64,000 nucleotides of DNA from an uncultured Prevotella sp. (GCA_905234265.1 CAJOHJ010000009.1:94061-158060), one strand, 5' to 3'. Shown: positions 17,720 to 29,878, counted from the first letter of the stretch. Notes: a model not told the origin generated them from the letters alone. Numbers and translations: made by a program.

Positions 17720-18930
17720 ATGAAAAAATCTTTACTTTTCAAGACACTGCTCGTTCTGGCAGCCTTAGCAATCGGCACAAAGGTGCAGGCACAAAATGCG
17801 TATTACGTACTCAGCGACGACGGCAAGACCCTTACATTCTACTATGACCTTCAAGGGGAAAGCCGGGGGGGGTATTTTTAAATGGCGGTACCGAACTCCC
17901 TAAAAGTATTATTTCTGCCGTCTTTGATGCATCATTTGCGAACTATCGTCCAAAAGGTAGCATATCGTTTAGCGGTTGTTCTTCTCTCACCACTATCACA
18001 GGTATAGAAAATCTCAAGACCGACAACGTGACGGGAATGAGCTTTATGTTCTATAACTGCTCCAGCCTGACAAGCCTTGACTTAAGCAGCTTCAACACAA
18101 GCAACGTGACGGACATGAGCTATATGTTCAATGGCTGCTCCAGCCTGACAAGCCTTGACTTAAGCAGCTTCAACACAAGCAACGTGACGAACATGAGCTT
18201 GATGTTCTATAACTGCTCCAGCCTGACAAGCATTGACATGAGCAGCTTCAATACAAGCAACGTGACGAACATGAGCTTGATGTTCTATAAGTGCTCTGAG
18301 CTGACAAGCCTTGACTTAAGCAGCTTCAACACAAACAACGTGACGGACATGAGCTATATGTTCAATGGCTGCTCCAGTCTGACGAGCCTTGACTTAAGCA
18401 GCTTCAACACAAGCAACGTGACGGGAATGAGCTTTATGTTCTGTGGCTGCTCCAGCCTGACAAGCCTTGACTTAAGCAGCTTCAATACAAGCAACGTGAC
18501 GGACATGAGATCTATGTTCTGGGGCTGCTCCAGCCTGACAAGCCTTGACTTAAGCAGCTTCAACACAAACAACGTGACGGACATGAAATCTATGTTCGAT
18601 GGCTGCTCCAGCCTGAAAACGATATATGCAGGTGATGGTTGGAGTACTGAGAAGGTGACGTCGAGCGGCTATATGTTCTGGGGCTGCAACAATCTTGTTG
18701 GCGGACAGGGAACTACATATTGGCATCTCGACTACTACCTCGCCTACGCCCGCATCGATGGCGGCCCTGACGCTCCTGGCTTCTTCACGTACAAAGCAGC
18801 CAGCGGCATCGCCAGCATCACAACAGACGGCATCAAGGCTGCTCCCGTCTTCAACCTGCGCGGCCAGCGGATTGCTGCTCCGCAGAAGGGCATCAACATC
18901 GTTGGCGGACGGAAGATTGTAGTGAAGTAA
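17720..18930 (+). pseudogene. BspA-like (DUF285) surface protein, out of frame at a G8 tract
   Basis: 17720 signal peptide MKKSLLFKTLLVLAALAIGTKVQAQNAYYVLSDDGKTLTFYYDLQGESRGG then stop TAA 17879-17881; one extra G gives an open frame into 18028-18930 with 26-aa repeats (MSYMFNGCSSLTSLDLSSFNTSNVTD) and tail KGINIVGGRKIVVK. Confidence 0.85.
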
Positions 18931-18986
18931 AAAGAAGTGACGAAATAAAAATTACAAGTTGTTTGAAACAAATGGCTCGCGGAAAA

Positions 18987-19808
18987 CTATCTCCGTGAGC
19001 CTTCTTTGTTGTAGTAGCCCTGCTCGCGGTCGGGGAATGCGAGTATGAGGGTGTCCTCACGAAGTTCCTTTATGGCGGCTGTGTCGCTGACGGGCTGCTC
19101 ACCCTCGTGGGCGAAGCCGCTGATGGTGTCGGCCTTCAGCACTAAGCGGCCGTTGTAGATGTGCCACTCGGTGTAACGGCGTGGCATGGGAAACTCTACG
19201 GGCGACATGTCGTCGGTGGTCGTCTGCGCCATCATGCCTCCGTGCACCTGCGCCGTGTAGTCGCTCTTCAGGCGCAGGGTATACTCACGCGGCGTGAGCC
19301 ACAGCTGCCTCAGCGAGTCTGGCAAGTTCTGCATTTCGGCCATCATGCGGCGCTGCATGCGCCGTGGCATGTTTTCCACATTACGCAGCTCCGGCGTCAC
19401 CATGTAGCACCATGAGCCTCGCAGCACTTCCAGATTGATGACGCACAGTGCCTCGCAGGAGTCTTCCGGATTGAGCGTGATGGCCAGCTCGTCGCCGATG
19501 TGCGGCTTGCCGAAGATGCGTTTCTGCTGCCATGCATCAATGATGTCCAGGGTGTCGAGCCTGTCAGACATGTACGGCAGGAACACCAGCACCGAGTCGG
19601 TGCATCCGTCGCAGGCCAGTCCATAGAGCGTTGAGTCGCCGGCGATTTCCCTGCGGCTGTCGGCAATGGTCGTTTCCACTTCAGTAGGATGCTCCTGCTT
19701 GCTGCCGCAGGCGCCAAGCACCATGGCGACGGTCATCAGCACAAGTGCTGCCATCGGCAGGAAGCGCATGCTGCTGCCGGTCATTATTGAAAAAAATCGT
19801 GATAGTCT
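18987..19808 (-). CDS. Putative lipoprotein
   Basis: MRLSRFFSIMTGSSMRFLPMAALVLMTVAMVLGACGSKQ lipobox; no clear family. Start chosen at the internal Met. Confidence 0.6.
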   Translation of the reverse strand, partial: RLSRFFSIMTGSSMRFLPMAALVLMTVAMVLGACGSKQEHPTEVETTIADSRREIAGDSTLYGLACDGCTDSVLVFLPYMSDRLDTLDIIDAWQQKRIFGKPHIGDELAITLNPEDSCEALCVINLEVLRGSWCYMVTPELRNVENMPRRMQRRMMAEMQNLPDSLRQLWLTPREYTLRLKSDYTAQVHGGMMAQTTTDDMSPVEFPMPRRYTEWHIYNGRLVLKADTISGFAHEGEQPVSDTAAIKELREDTLILAFPDREQGYYNKEGSRR

Positions 19809-20012
19809 CATAATAAAAAACGGTAGTAGATGTCGTTCGGTGTGCAAAATTAGGTTTTTCGGCTGAAATAAAGAAAGAAAAATCCTTCTTTTCTTTTTTT
19901 TGTCCCACTATTTTCGTACTTTTGTCGCTTTCATAATGCATTTCAACTTTCGGAACTTAAAGAAGTTAAGGAAGTTAAAGGAGTTAAGGAAATTAAAGGA
20001 GTTAAAGGACGA

Positions 20013-20195
20013 ATGTCTAACATTAGAAGTAGAATCAGGGAATTCCTCGGCATGCTACTCGTAGTTGCAGGCGTCACCGTGCTTGCCCTCACACGCACCC
20101 CAGTTCTGGAACCGGCCAACGGCGTTCTCGTCGGCGGACTTCTGCTCATCGTGGCCGGTGTGGTTGTCGAGATAAAGATGATAAAGAGTCTATGA
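20013..20195 (+). CDS. Small hydrophobic (membrane) protein, 60 aa
   Basis: Two hydrophobic stretches; overlaps the uvrA start by 4 nt. Confidence 0.5.
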   Translation: MSNIRSRIREFLGMLLVVAGVTVLALTRTPVLEPANGVLVGGLLLIVAGVVVEIKMIKSL

Positions 20196-23035
20196 GCGAA
20201 AATATAGAAATCAGAGGTGCCAGAGTAAACAATCTGAAGAACATCAGCGTCACCATTCCGCGCGACAAGCTGATAGTAGTCACCGGTGTCAGCGGCAGCG
20301 GCAAGTCGTCGTTAGCCTTCGACACGCTCTATGCCGAAGGACAGCGCCGCTACGTGGAGAGTCTGTCGAGCTATGCACGCCAGTTCCTCGGGCGCATCAG
20401 CAAGCCTGAGTGTGACTTCATTCAAGGCATTCCCCCGGCTATTGCCATCGAGCAGAAAGTCATTTCGCGCAATCCGCGGTCTACCGTCGGCACGACGACG
20501 GAAATCTACGAATATCTGCGCCTGCTGTATGCGCGCATCGGCCACACCTATTCTCCCGTCAGCGGTCAGGAGGTAAAGAAGCACACTGCTGAAGACATCA
20601 TCCGCTGCGTGCATACGTTTCAGAGCGGCACGCGCTTCATGGTGGCCGCTCCTATAAAGCTCCGCGAGGGCCGCACGATGGAGAAACAGCTGACCATGTA
20701 CAACCAGAACGGCTACAACAGGATATTCGTCGGCGGTGATGTTGTGCGCATCGAGGATTTCCTGGCGTCGCCCAACACCCAACACCCAACAGCCAACACC
20801 CAACAGCCCATCTACCTCATCATCGACCGCCTGTCGGTCGACGATGGCAGCGACAGCATCTCGCGCCTCATCGACTCCACAGAGACAGCCTTCTACGAGG
20901 GTAACGGCGAGTGCAGGCTGATATTCCCTCCGTCGAACATCTGCTACGACTTCTCCACGCGCTTTGAGGCCGACGGCATCAGCTTCGAAGAACCCTCCGA
21001 CCAGATGTTCTCATTCAACTCCCCTGCCGGCGCATGCCCTGAATGCCAGGGCTTTGGCAACATCATCGGCATCGACGAGCATCTTGTAATTCCCAACACT
21101 TCGCTGTCGGTCTACGACGGCTGTGTGGTCTGCTGGCACGGCGAGAAGATGAGCTGGTGGAAGGACGAGTTCTGCCGCCGTGCCGCCAAGGACGACTTCC
21201 CTATTTTCGAACCCTACTATAATCTCACACAGACGCAGAAGGACTGGCTGTGGCACGGTCTGCCGTCGGACACCGGCTTCGACTTCATAGACAAGATCAG
21301 CATCGACTCCTTCTTCCAGATGGTCAAGGACAACCAGTACAAGATACAATACCGCGTGATGCTGAGCCGCTACCGTGGCAAGACCACATGCCCGAAATGT
21401 CACGGCACACGCCTCCGCGAAAACGCCAACTACGTGAAAATCAACGGCCGCAGCATTACCGACCTCGTGCAGATGCCCATCAGCAATTTGCATCAGTGGT
21501 TTGCCACCATCGAGCTAAGCGACAGCGAAAAGGCCGTTGCCAGGCGACTGATGGCAGAAATCACGTCGCGCCTCAGCTTCCTGAACGACGTAGGACTGGG
21601 CTACCTGACGCTGAACCGCATGTCGAACACCCTGTCGGGCGGCGAGAGCCAGCGCATCAACCTCACCACGTCGCTGGGGTCGTCGCTCGTCGGCAGCCTC
21701 TACATCCTCGACGAGCCAAGCATCGGACTCCATCCGCGCGACACCGAGCGGCTGATAAAAGTTCTCAAGGAACTGCGCGACGTGGGCAACACCGTTCTCG
21801 TGGTGGAACACGACGAGAACATCATGCGCGCCGCCGACTATCTTATTGACGTAGGCCCCGACGCCGGACTGCTGGGCGGCGAAATAGTCTTCGAGGGCGT
21901 CCTGCCCAACACCCAACAGCTCACCCAGCTCAGCAGCCAGCACCCACGCAGCTACACCCTGCGCTACCTCTCCGGACAGGAGCAGATAGCCATTCCCGCA
22001 AGCCGCCGCCCCTGGAACCAGAGCATCGAGGTGAAGGGCGCACGCATGAACAACCTGAAAGGCATCGACGTGGCCTTCCCACTGAATGTCATGACCGTAG
22101 TCACAGGCGTCAGCGGCAGCGGCAAGTCGTCGCTGGTGAAGGGCATCCTCTACCCTGCCCTTAAGCGAATGATGGGCGACCCCTGCGACGCCCCTGGCGA
22201 ATACAGCGGACTGGCCGGCGACGTCAGCGCCATCAAGCGCATAGAGTTCGTCGACCAGAACCCAATCGGCAAGTCGACACGCTCCAACCCAGCCACCTAC
22301 GTCAAGGCCTACGATGCCATCAGAGACTTGTTCGCCGAGCAGGCGCTGGCCAAGCAGATGGGCTTCACGTCACAGTATTTCTCATTCAACACCGACGGAG
22401 GCCGCTGCGACGAGTGCCACGGAGCCGGCGTAATAACCGTCGAGATGCAGTTCATGGCCGACCTGGTGCTTACCTGCGAGGCCTGCCACGGCCAGCGCTT
22501 CAAGCAGGACGTGCTTGACGTGCGCTTCGAGGGCAAGAACATCGACGACGTGCTGAACATGACCATCGACGAGGCCATCCAGTTCTTCACCAGCACCACA
22601 AGTCCATCACCCAACACCCTGTGCAACACCATCGTCAGCCGCCTTAGGACACTGCAGCAAGTGGGACTGGGATACATCAAGCTGGGACAGAACTCCAGCA
22701 CCCTCTCCGGCGGCGAGAACCAGCGCGTAAAGCTGGCCTACTTCATCGGACAGGAGCGGCAGGAGCCTACCATGTTCATCTTCGACGAGCCGTCGACAGG
22801 CCTTCACATGCACGACATCAAGCGGCTGCTGGAAGCCTTCAATGCACTGATAGAGCGCGGCCACACCGTCATCGTCATCGAGCATAACACCGACATCATC
22901 AAGTGTGCCGACCACGTCATCGACCTTGGCCCCGACGGCGGCAACAAGGGCGGCCATCTCGTAGCCACAGGCACGCCAGAGGACATAGCCCGCTGTCAGG
23001 AAAGCCACACCGGCCGCTTCCTGGCCGCCACCTGA
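20192..23035 (+). CDS. uvrA: Excinuclease ABC subunit A
   Basis: [88 protein letters not shown]. Confidence 0.98.
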   Translation: MSENIEIRGARVNNLKNISVTIPRDKLIVVTGVSGSGKSSLAFDTLYAEGQRRYVESLSSYARQFLGRISKPECDFIQGIPPAIAIEQKVISRNPRSTVGTTTEIYEYLRLLYARIGHTYSPVSGQEVKKHTAEDIIRCVHTFQSGTRFMVAAPIKLREGRTMEKQLTMYNQNGYNRIFVGGDVVRIEDFLASPNTQHPTANTQQPIYLIIDRLSVDDGSDSISRLIDSTETAFYEGNGECRLIFPPSNICYDFSTRFEADGISFEEPSDQMFSFNSPAGACPECQGFGNIIGIDEHLVIPNTSLSVYDGCVVCWHGEKMSWWKDEFCRRAAKDDFPIFEPYYNLTQTQKDWLWHGLPSDTGFDFIDKISIDSFFQMVKDNQYKIQYRVMLSRYRGKTTCPKCHGTRLRENANYVKINGRSITDLVQMPISNLHQWFATIELSDSEKAVARRLMAEITSRLSFLNDVGLGYLTLNRMSNTLSGGESQRINLTTSLGSSLVGSLYILDEPSIGLHPRDTERLIKVLKELRDVGNTVLVVEHDENIMRAADYLIDVGPDAGLLGGEIVFEGVLPNTQQLTQLSSQHPRSYTLRYLSGQEQIAIPASRRPWNQSIEVKGARMNNLKGIDVAFPLNVMTVVTGVSGSGKSSLVKGILYPALKRMMGDPCDAPGEYSGLAGDVSAIKRIEFVDQNPIGKSTRSNPATYVKAYDAIRDLFAEQALAKQMGFTSQYFSFNTDGGRCDECHGAGVITVEMQFMADLVLTCEACHGQRFKQDVLDVRFEGKNIDDVLNMTIDEAIQFFTSTTSPSPNTLCNTIVSRLRTLQQVGLGYIKLGQNSSTLSGGENQRVKLAYFIGQERQEPTMFIFDEPSTGLHMHDIKRLLEAFNALIERGHTVIVIEHNTDIIKCADHVIDLGPDGGNKGGHLVATGTPEDIARCQESHTGRFLAAT

Positions 23036-23059
23036 CACAGCCATTCCGCAAGCAAAAAA

Positions 23060-23162
23060 ATTATCTCTGCGAGTTACAAGATTATCTCTGCATGTTACGA
23101 AATTATCTTACGGAGATAATTTTTTATCTTACGGAGATAATTTTTTATCTCTGCATGTTATT
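23060..23162. repeat. Tandem/inverted copies of the dispersed 21-bp TTATCTCTGCATGTTACGA family
   Basis: AATTATCTCTGCGAGTTACAAG ATTATCTCTGCATGTTACGA AATTATCTTACGGAGAT AATTTTTTATCTTACGGAGAT AATTTTTTATCTCTGCATGTTA. Confidence 0.9.
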
Positions 23163-23181
23163 TTCTTATTGTGGAAATTAT

Positions 23182-23189
23182 TATCTTTG
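23182..23189 (+). promoter_or_regulatory. Putative -7 element (TATCTTTG) for the hsd operon
   Basis: TAnnTTTG match 68 bp upstream of the hsdR ATG. Confidence 0.5.
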
Positions 23190-23256
23190 CAGTAACTTGT
23201 AATAATCTGCGCTCATCCGTAGTTAGATTTTCTACGAGCAAAGCAACAGGCAACTT

Positions 23257-25962
23257 ATGACACCAGAAGAAAAAGCAAGGGTAAAAATAGACCAGATGTT
23301 TGAAGAGGCTGGCTGGAAAGTTGTGGATAGAGACTTCTATTCGCCTGCTATTACTGCTGCCGCTATTCGTGAAGGGCTTCTTGAAGGTAACCGTGAGGCA
23401 GACTACTTTTTATTTATCAATGGAAAGGCTGTTGGTGTGTTAGAGGCAAAGCGTGAAGAAATAAATGTCGCATCTGATGTAGTATGTGAGCAGGCTATCA
23501 GATACACCCGTTATGTTCCCCAGTGTTATCAGGCTTTTGCACGTCCTCTCCCGTTTGTCTATCAGTCAAACGGAGTAACAACATATTTTCGAGACTGCCG
23601 CATTGAGGATTCTGATTTGGAAGAACTCAACAGAATTCATACGCCGAAGGAAATTTCAAAGATGCTGGGAATTGAAGACCCCTATGCTGGACTACCAACA
23701 TTGAAGAAGAAAGGCTTACGAGATTGTCAGTATGAAGCCATTACGGAATTAGAAAACAGTTTCCGCACGGGTCAAAATAGGGCTTTAATTGTATTAGCTA
23801 CTGGTGCTGGTAAGACATATACTGCATGTCTGGCAGCATATCGTTTCCTGGCTTATACTCCGATGAAGCGCATCCTTTTCTTGGTAGACCGTAACAATTT
23901 AGGCAAGCAGGCGGAGGGTGAGTTTGGTATGTTCCGATTGACGGAGAACGGCGACCCTTTCAATACCATCTACACGGTGAACCGTCTAAAGTCACCAAAA
24001 GTCCCGTCGGACAGTAATGTCGTAATATCCACGATTCAGCGCCTCTTCTCCTTACTTACAGGTCAGGAAATCACCGATAGCGACGATGACGATGAGGATA
24101 CGCCGGCTGGCGAGGTGCAACTGACAGGCAACCTTCTGTTGCCACCAAACTTCTTTGACCTTATCATTATAGATGAGTGTCATCGCTCTATTTATGGTAA
24201 CTGGCGCAGGGTGTTAGATTACTTTAACACCGCTAAAATCATTGGCTTGACCGCAACTCCAGTTCCTGAGACAATGGCTTTCTTCAATAACAATCGTGTC
24301 GTGAACTACACATTAGAGCGTTCTATCGTTGATGGCGTAAATGTGGATGGACGTATATATCGCATTAAGACAGAAGTAACGGAGAATGGCGGTGCAATCC
24401 GCAAAGGTGACAAGTTGAAACGTGAAACGCGATACACAGGCAAGACAGAAACCGTAAAAAACGAAGAGACAAGGAATTACACCAAAGAGGAACTGAACCG
24501 GAGCGTCGTTAATCCAGCACAAATCAAACTGGTACTTGAAACCTATCGGGATGCGGTCTATACGGAGATGTTTACTGATCCTCAGCGTGAGCCGATTATT
24601 GACTATCTGCCTAAAACGCTGATTTTTGCCTTGAACGAGAATCATGCCACCAACATTGTGCGCATTGCCAAAGAAGTGTTTGGAAGGTCGGATGATAAGT
24701 TTGTGCAGAAAATTACCTATTCATCAGGCGACAGCAATGAACTGATACGGCAATTCCGCAACGATAAGGAATTTCGTGTTGCGGTAACTTGCACGTTGGT
24801 CGCTACAGGAACAGACGTTAAGCCGCTTGAAGTGGTAATGTTTATGCGCGATGTTGCATCTGAGCCACTCTATATCCAGATGAAAGGGCGTGGTGTACGT
24901 ACCATCGGGGATGAACAACTGCGTAATGTTACGCCCAATGCATTTAGCAAGGATTGCTATTTCCTTGTAGATGCTGTGGGGGTCACAGAACATGAACACA
25001 CCATAACTGCAACTGGTGACGATACCCCAACGCAAACAATCACCTTGAAGCGGCTGCTCGAACTGCTGACACATGGCAATGTCGGTGATGATTATATACG
25101 AATGATAGCATCGATGTTGTCGCGCATCTACAACAAAGCTAACGAACAACAGCGCGAAGAGTTTATGCATTTGGCTCATAGTGACATGAGAGAACTATCC
25201 TCGAATATTTTTGATGCGTTTGAAAATGGAACGCTACCACCATACGAGAACATCAACGAGCCGAACAATGAACGCAAAGGATTGGTGGCTCCGCTTACCC
25301 ATCATCCCGAAGCCCGTCAATATCTGCTGATTCTCGCAGCCGGCTTTATTGAGACACTGCAGCCAGGCGAAGATACACTCATCTCCAAAGGTTTCTCGCA
25401 AGAAGAAGCAACAGAAGTAACCTCCGCATTTGAGCAATATTGTAATGAACATCAGGATGATATAGAGGCACTACGAATGATTTATAACAATGATGGTGAA
25501 CTTCTGACATACGCTTCACTGAAGGACTTGGAAACTAAACTGAAGCTGGCAAACAATAAATTCCAGACATCACGCCTGTGGAACTGCTACTCTATTGTTA
25601 GCCCGCAATCTGTTAAGAAACATTCCACTAAAGAAGAAAAGGAGGCACTAACGAATATCATTCAGTTAGTGCGCTTTGCTAATCACCAGATAGAGACGCT
25701 TGAAAGCCTATATCCCTCGTCCCAACAACGATTTAACCTTTGGTATGGTCAGGTACAGCGCACTGTGACGGAATCACAGATAACAATTATACGACAGATA
25801 GTAGATTACATTGCTTCCAATGGCGCTTGCACCATCAAGGACATTATTGATGATGACAAGACACGTGCCGCCCAGCTTATCAAGGCATTTGGTGGAAAAG
25901 CCAAAGCAGACGAGGCACTTACATCTTTGTCCAAGTTCATTCTTTACAGGAAAACAGCATAA
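23257..25962 (+). CDS. hsdR: Type I restriction endonuclease subunit R
   Basis: 901 aa; ATGAGKTYTACLAAYRFL, IIDECHRSIYGNWR, LTATPVPETMAFF, MKGRGVRTIGDEQ. Confidence 0.95.
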   Translation: MTPEEKARVKIDQMFEEAGWKVVDRDFYSPAITAAAIREGLLEGNREADYFLFINGKAVGVLEAKREEINVASDVVCEQAIRYTRYVPQCYQAFARPLPFVYQSNGVTTYFRDCRIEDSDLEELNRIHTPKEISKMLGIEDPYAGLPTLKKKGLRDCQYEAITELENSFRTGQNRALIVLATGAGKTYTACLAAYRFLAYTPMKRILFLVDRNNLGKQAEGEFGMFRLTENGDPFNTIYTVNRLKSPKVPSDSNVVISTIQRLFSLLTGQEITDSDDDDEDTPAGEVQLTGNLLLPPNFFDLIIIDECHRSIYGNWRRVLDYFNTAKIIGLTATPVPETMAFFNNNRVVNYTLERSIVDGVNVDGRIYRIKTEVTENGGAIRKGDKLKRETRYTGKTETVKNEETRNYTKEELNRSVVNPAQIKLVLETYRDAVYTEMFTDPQREPIIDYLPKTLIFALNENHATNIVRIAKEVFGRSDDKFVQKITYSSGDSNELIRQFRNDKEFRVAVTCTLVATGTDVKPLEVVMFMRDVASEPLYIQMKGRGVRTIGDEQLRNVTPNAFSKDCYFLVDAVGVTEHEHTITATGDDTPTQTITLKRLLELLTHGNVGDDYIRMIASMLSRIYNKANEQQREEFMHLAHSDMRELSSNIFDAFENGTLPPYENINEPNNERKGLVAPLTHHPEARQYLLILAAGFIETLQPGEDTLISKGFSQEEATEVTSAFEQYCNEHQDDIEALRMIYNNDGELLTYASLKDLETKLKLANNKFQTSRLWNCYSIVSPQSVKKHSTKEEKEALTNIIQLVRFANHQIETLESLYPSSQQRFNLWYGQVQRTVTESQITIIRQIVDYIASNGACTIKDIIDDDKTRAAQLIKAFGGKAKADEALTSLSKFILYRKTA

Positions 25963-27390
<1,428 letters not shown>

Positions 27391-27392
27391 AC

Positions 27393-28541
27393 ATGAACGA
27401 GGTTAGCATAGAATTAAGAAGTGCTGTCAAAGCGATAAAGGCCGCTATACTGCAAAGTCAGTATAGAGCGGCCAAGACGGTAAACCGTGAGCAACTGTCA
27501 CTGTATTTTGGTATAGGAAAGTATGTGTCCGAGAATTCCCGCAAGGGATTTTGGGGAACTGGGGCCATAGAGACTATCAGCGAACAGTTACAGAAAGAAT
27601 TGCCTGGGCTAAGAGGATTTTCGGGTACGAGTATCAAAAAGATGCGTCAGTTCTATGAAGCATGGGCAGAAATAATTCGCCCACTGGCAATGGGCGAATT
27701 GCCCGTCAATTCAAATCGACCGCCATTGGCGGACGATTTTGATATCGTGAACTATAACCTGCTGATGCCAGCAAATCGACCGCCACTGGCGGTCAATTTA
27801 GAGTTTGAAGAGTTCGTGGGAATCGGTTTTTCTCATCATATTGAGATATTGAACAAAGCACAAACAACTGAAGAACGTCTGTTCTACATCCATCAAGCCT
27901 CTATAAACCAGTGGAATAAGTATCGTCTTCGTGACATGCTCAAAGCCGACCTATATCATCATCAAGCAACCTTGCCTAACAACTTTGGCAAGGCCATGCC
28001 CGATACTCGTTCTGCCTTAAAAGCACTGGAAATGTTCAAAGATGAGTATCTGCTCGACTTCATCAACGTAGAGGAAATTGGCGAGCGCGACAAGGCCGAT
28101 ATTGACGAGCGCGAGGTGGAGAAAGCAATTGTTCACAACGTGAAGAACTTCATCATGACCTTCGGGCGTGACTTCACATTTGTCGGAAACCAATACCATC
28201 TGGAAAAGTTTGGTCATGACGCATATCCCGATCTATTGTTCTATAATAGGGAACTGGCTGCATTGGTGGTTGTGGAGTTGAAGCGCGGCGAGTTTAAACC
28301 TGCCTATCTCGGTCAGTTGAGTGCCTATTTGCGTATTCTTGATAGCGAGGTGAAGAAGCCTTTTGAGAATCCAAGTATTGGCATCATATTGTGTAAACAG
28401 GCCGACAAGAGTTTCGTAGAATTTCTGATTCAAGGTTATGATAACCCCATGGGTGTCGCCACGTACAAGACGGCCGAAGATGTTCGGAAGGTGCTGCCTA
28501 CTGAAGAGGAACTCCGCCGTGTGATGGATGAAGAAATATAA
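27393..28541 (+). CDS. DUF1016 (YhcG-like) putative PD-(D/E)XK nuclease
   Basis: N-terminal DUF1016_N-like; FTFVGNQYHLEKFGHDAYPDLLFYNRELAALVVVELKRGEFKPAYLGQL nuclease-like core. Confidence 0.85.
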   Translation: MNEVSIELRSAVKAIKAAILQSQYRAAKTVNREQLSLYFGIGKYVSENSRKGFWGTGAIETISEQLQKELPGLRGFSGTSIKKMRQFYEAWAEIIRPLAMGELPVNSNRPPLADDFDIVNYNLLMPANRPPLAVNLEFEEFVGIGFSHHIEILNKAQTTEERLFYIHQASINQWNKYRLRDMLKADLYHHQATLPNNFGKAMPDTRSALKALEMFKDEYLLDFINVEEIGERDKADIDEREVEKAIVHNVKNFIMTFGRDFTFVGNQYHLEKFGHDAYPDLLFYNRELAALVVVELKRGEFKPAYLGQLSAYLRILDSEVKKPFENPSIGIILCKQADKSFVEFLIQGYDNPMGVATYKTAEDVRKVLPTEEELRRVMDEEI

Positions 28542-28576
28542 ATTTCGTCTACAGTGCAGACGATATTCGTAAAAAA

Positions 28577-29878
28577 ATGGACACGAAAAAACTACGTAAA
28601 AAGATACTCGACCTTGCCATCCGTGGTAAGCTCGTACCCCAAGACCCGAACGACGAGCCTGCGTCCGTACTGCTTGAGCGCATCCGTGCCGAGAAGGAAC
28701 GCTTAATCAAAGAGGGAAAAATAAAACGAAGCAAAAAAACTGCTTCTGATACGCCCCATTATGAGGACGTTCCATTCGAAGTGCCGGATGTATGGGTATG
28801 GACAACATTAGGGGAAATCATCTCAATCAAGTCTGGAGAAAGTATCAAAGTCAGAGAAAACAGCATTGGACAATATCCAATATACGGTGGAAATGGGATT
28901 AATGGTTATTATAAAGATTATAATGTAGAACCAAACACTATAACCATTGGCAGAGTTGGCTTTAATTGTGGAAGTGTACATATTACGGTTTCCAAGTCTT
29001 GGGTAACAGATAATGCGTTTATTGTATCTTGTGAGGACGCTTTTAATATTAAATTTCTCAAGTATCTCCTAATTTGGCTAAATTTAGGGAATACTTCTAA
29101 CTCTACTGCACAACCCGTAATTTCCAGAAAGGGAATTTACCCATTGCAAATTCCTATTCCTCCACTTTTTGAACAGAGACGTATCGTCAATGCTATTGAA
29201 CGCTGGTATTCGCTAACCGACATCTTAGAAAATGAACAAAATGATTTGGCCATAACTATCCAGCAAACAAAAACAAAAATCCTTGACCTTGCCTTTCATG
29301 GTAAACTTGTTCCACAAAACACGAATGACGAGCCTGCAATAGAACTATTGAAGCGCACGAATCCTAAATTCACTCCTTATGATAACGTACATTACGGGAA
29401 TGTGCCTAAAGGGTGGATTCTCGCTGAAGTCGGAAAGATATGTCAACTGGCAGAAGGGGAGCTAAGAGAAGATGCGGAACTGCCATATCTTGATGTAAAG
29501 GCTATGCGGACAGGACAAATGATATATAAGAGAAGTGGCAAGCATGTAGATGCAGGTACAATGCTCATACTTGTTGATGGAGAAAACTCTGGGGAAGTGT
29601 TTAGAACTAAGACTGCAGGCTATCAGGGCAGTACTATGAAAGTGTTGCAAATTGACAACAACATGAACAAGGGATATGTTCTGCTGTATATCAAAATGTG
29701 CAAGAACACATTAAAAGGAAACAAAGTCGGGTCAGCAATTCCACACCTAAACAAGAAAATGCTAAAAGAAATGATTATTCCAGTACCTCCTCTCCGTGAA
29801 CAACAACGCATCGTTGCTAAGATAGAAGAGTTGTTTGCCGTGCTTGATAAGATACAGATATCCATAGAGACGGGATGA
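28577..29878 (+). CDS. hsdS: Type I restriction specificity subunit S
   Basis: Two TRD halves; repeated conserved regions KILDLAIRGKLVPQDPNDEPA and KILDLAFHGKLVPQNTNDEPA; IPIPPLFEQRRIV / IPVPPLREQQRIV. Confidence 0.95.
   Translation: MDTKKLRKKILDLAIRGKLVPQDPNDEPASVLLERIRAEKERLIKEGKIKRSKKTASDTPHYEDVPFEVPDVWVWTTLGEIISIKSGESIKVRENSIGQYPIYGGNGINGYYKDYNVEPNTITIGRVGFNCGSVHITVSKSWVTDNAFIVSCEDAFNIKFLKYLLIWLNLGNTSNSTAQPVISRKGIYPLQIPIPPLFEQRRIVNAIERWYSLTDILENEQNDLAITIQQTKTKILDLAFHGKLVPQNTNDEPAIELLKRTNPKFTPYDNVHYGNVPKGWILAEVGKICQLAEGELREDAELPYLDVKAMRTGQMIYKRSGKHVDAGTMLILVDGENSGEVFRTKTAGYQGSTMKVLQIDNNMNKGYVLLYIKMCKNTLKGNKVGSAIPHLNKKMLKEMIIPVPPLREQQRIVAKIEELFAVLDKIQISIETG

Noticed and set aside
18049-18610. 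78-bp tandem repeats as a novel repeat system
   Set aside because: These are the known 26-residue DUF285/BspA-type protein repeats.
18028-18930. BspA-like gene starting at internal ATG 18028
   Set aside because: The true N-terminus with signal peptide is at 17720 in another frame; 18028 is an internal Met in a DUF285 repeat.
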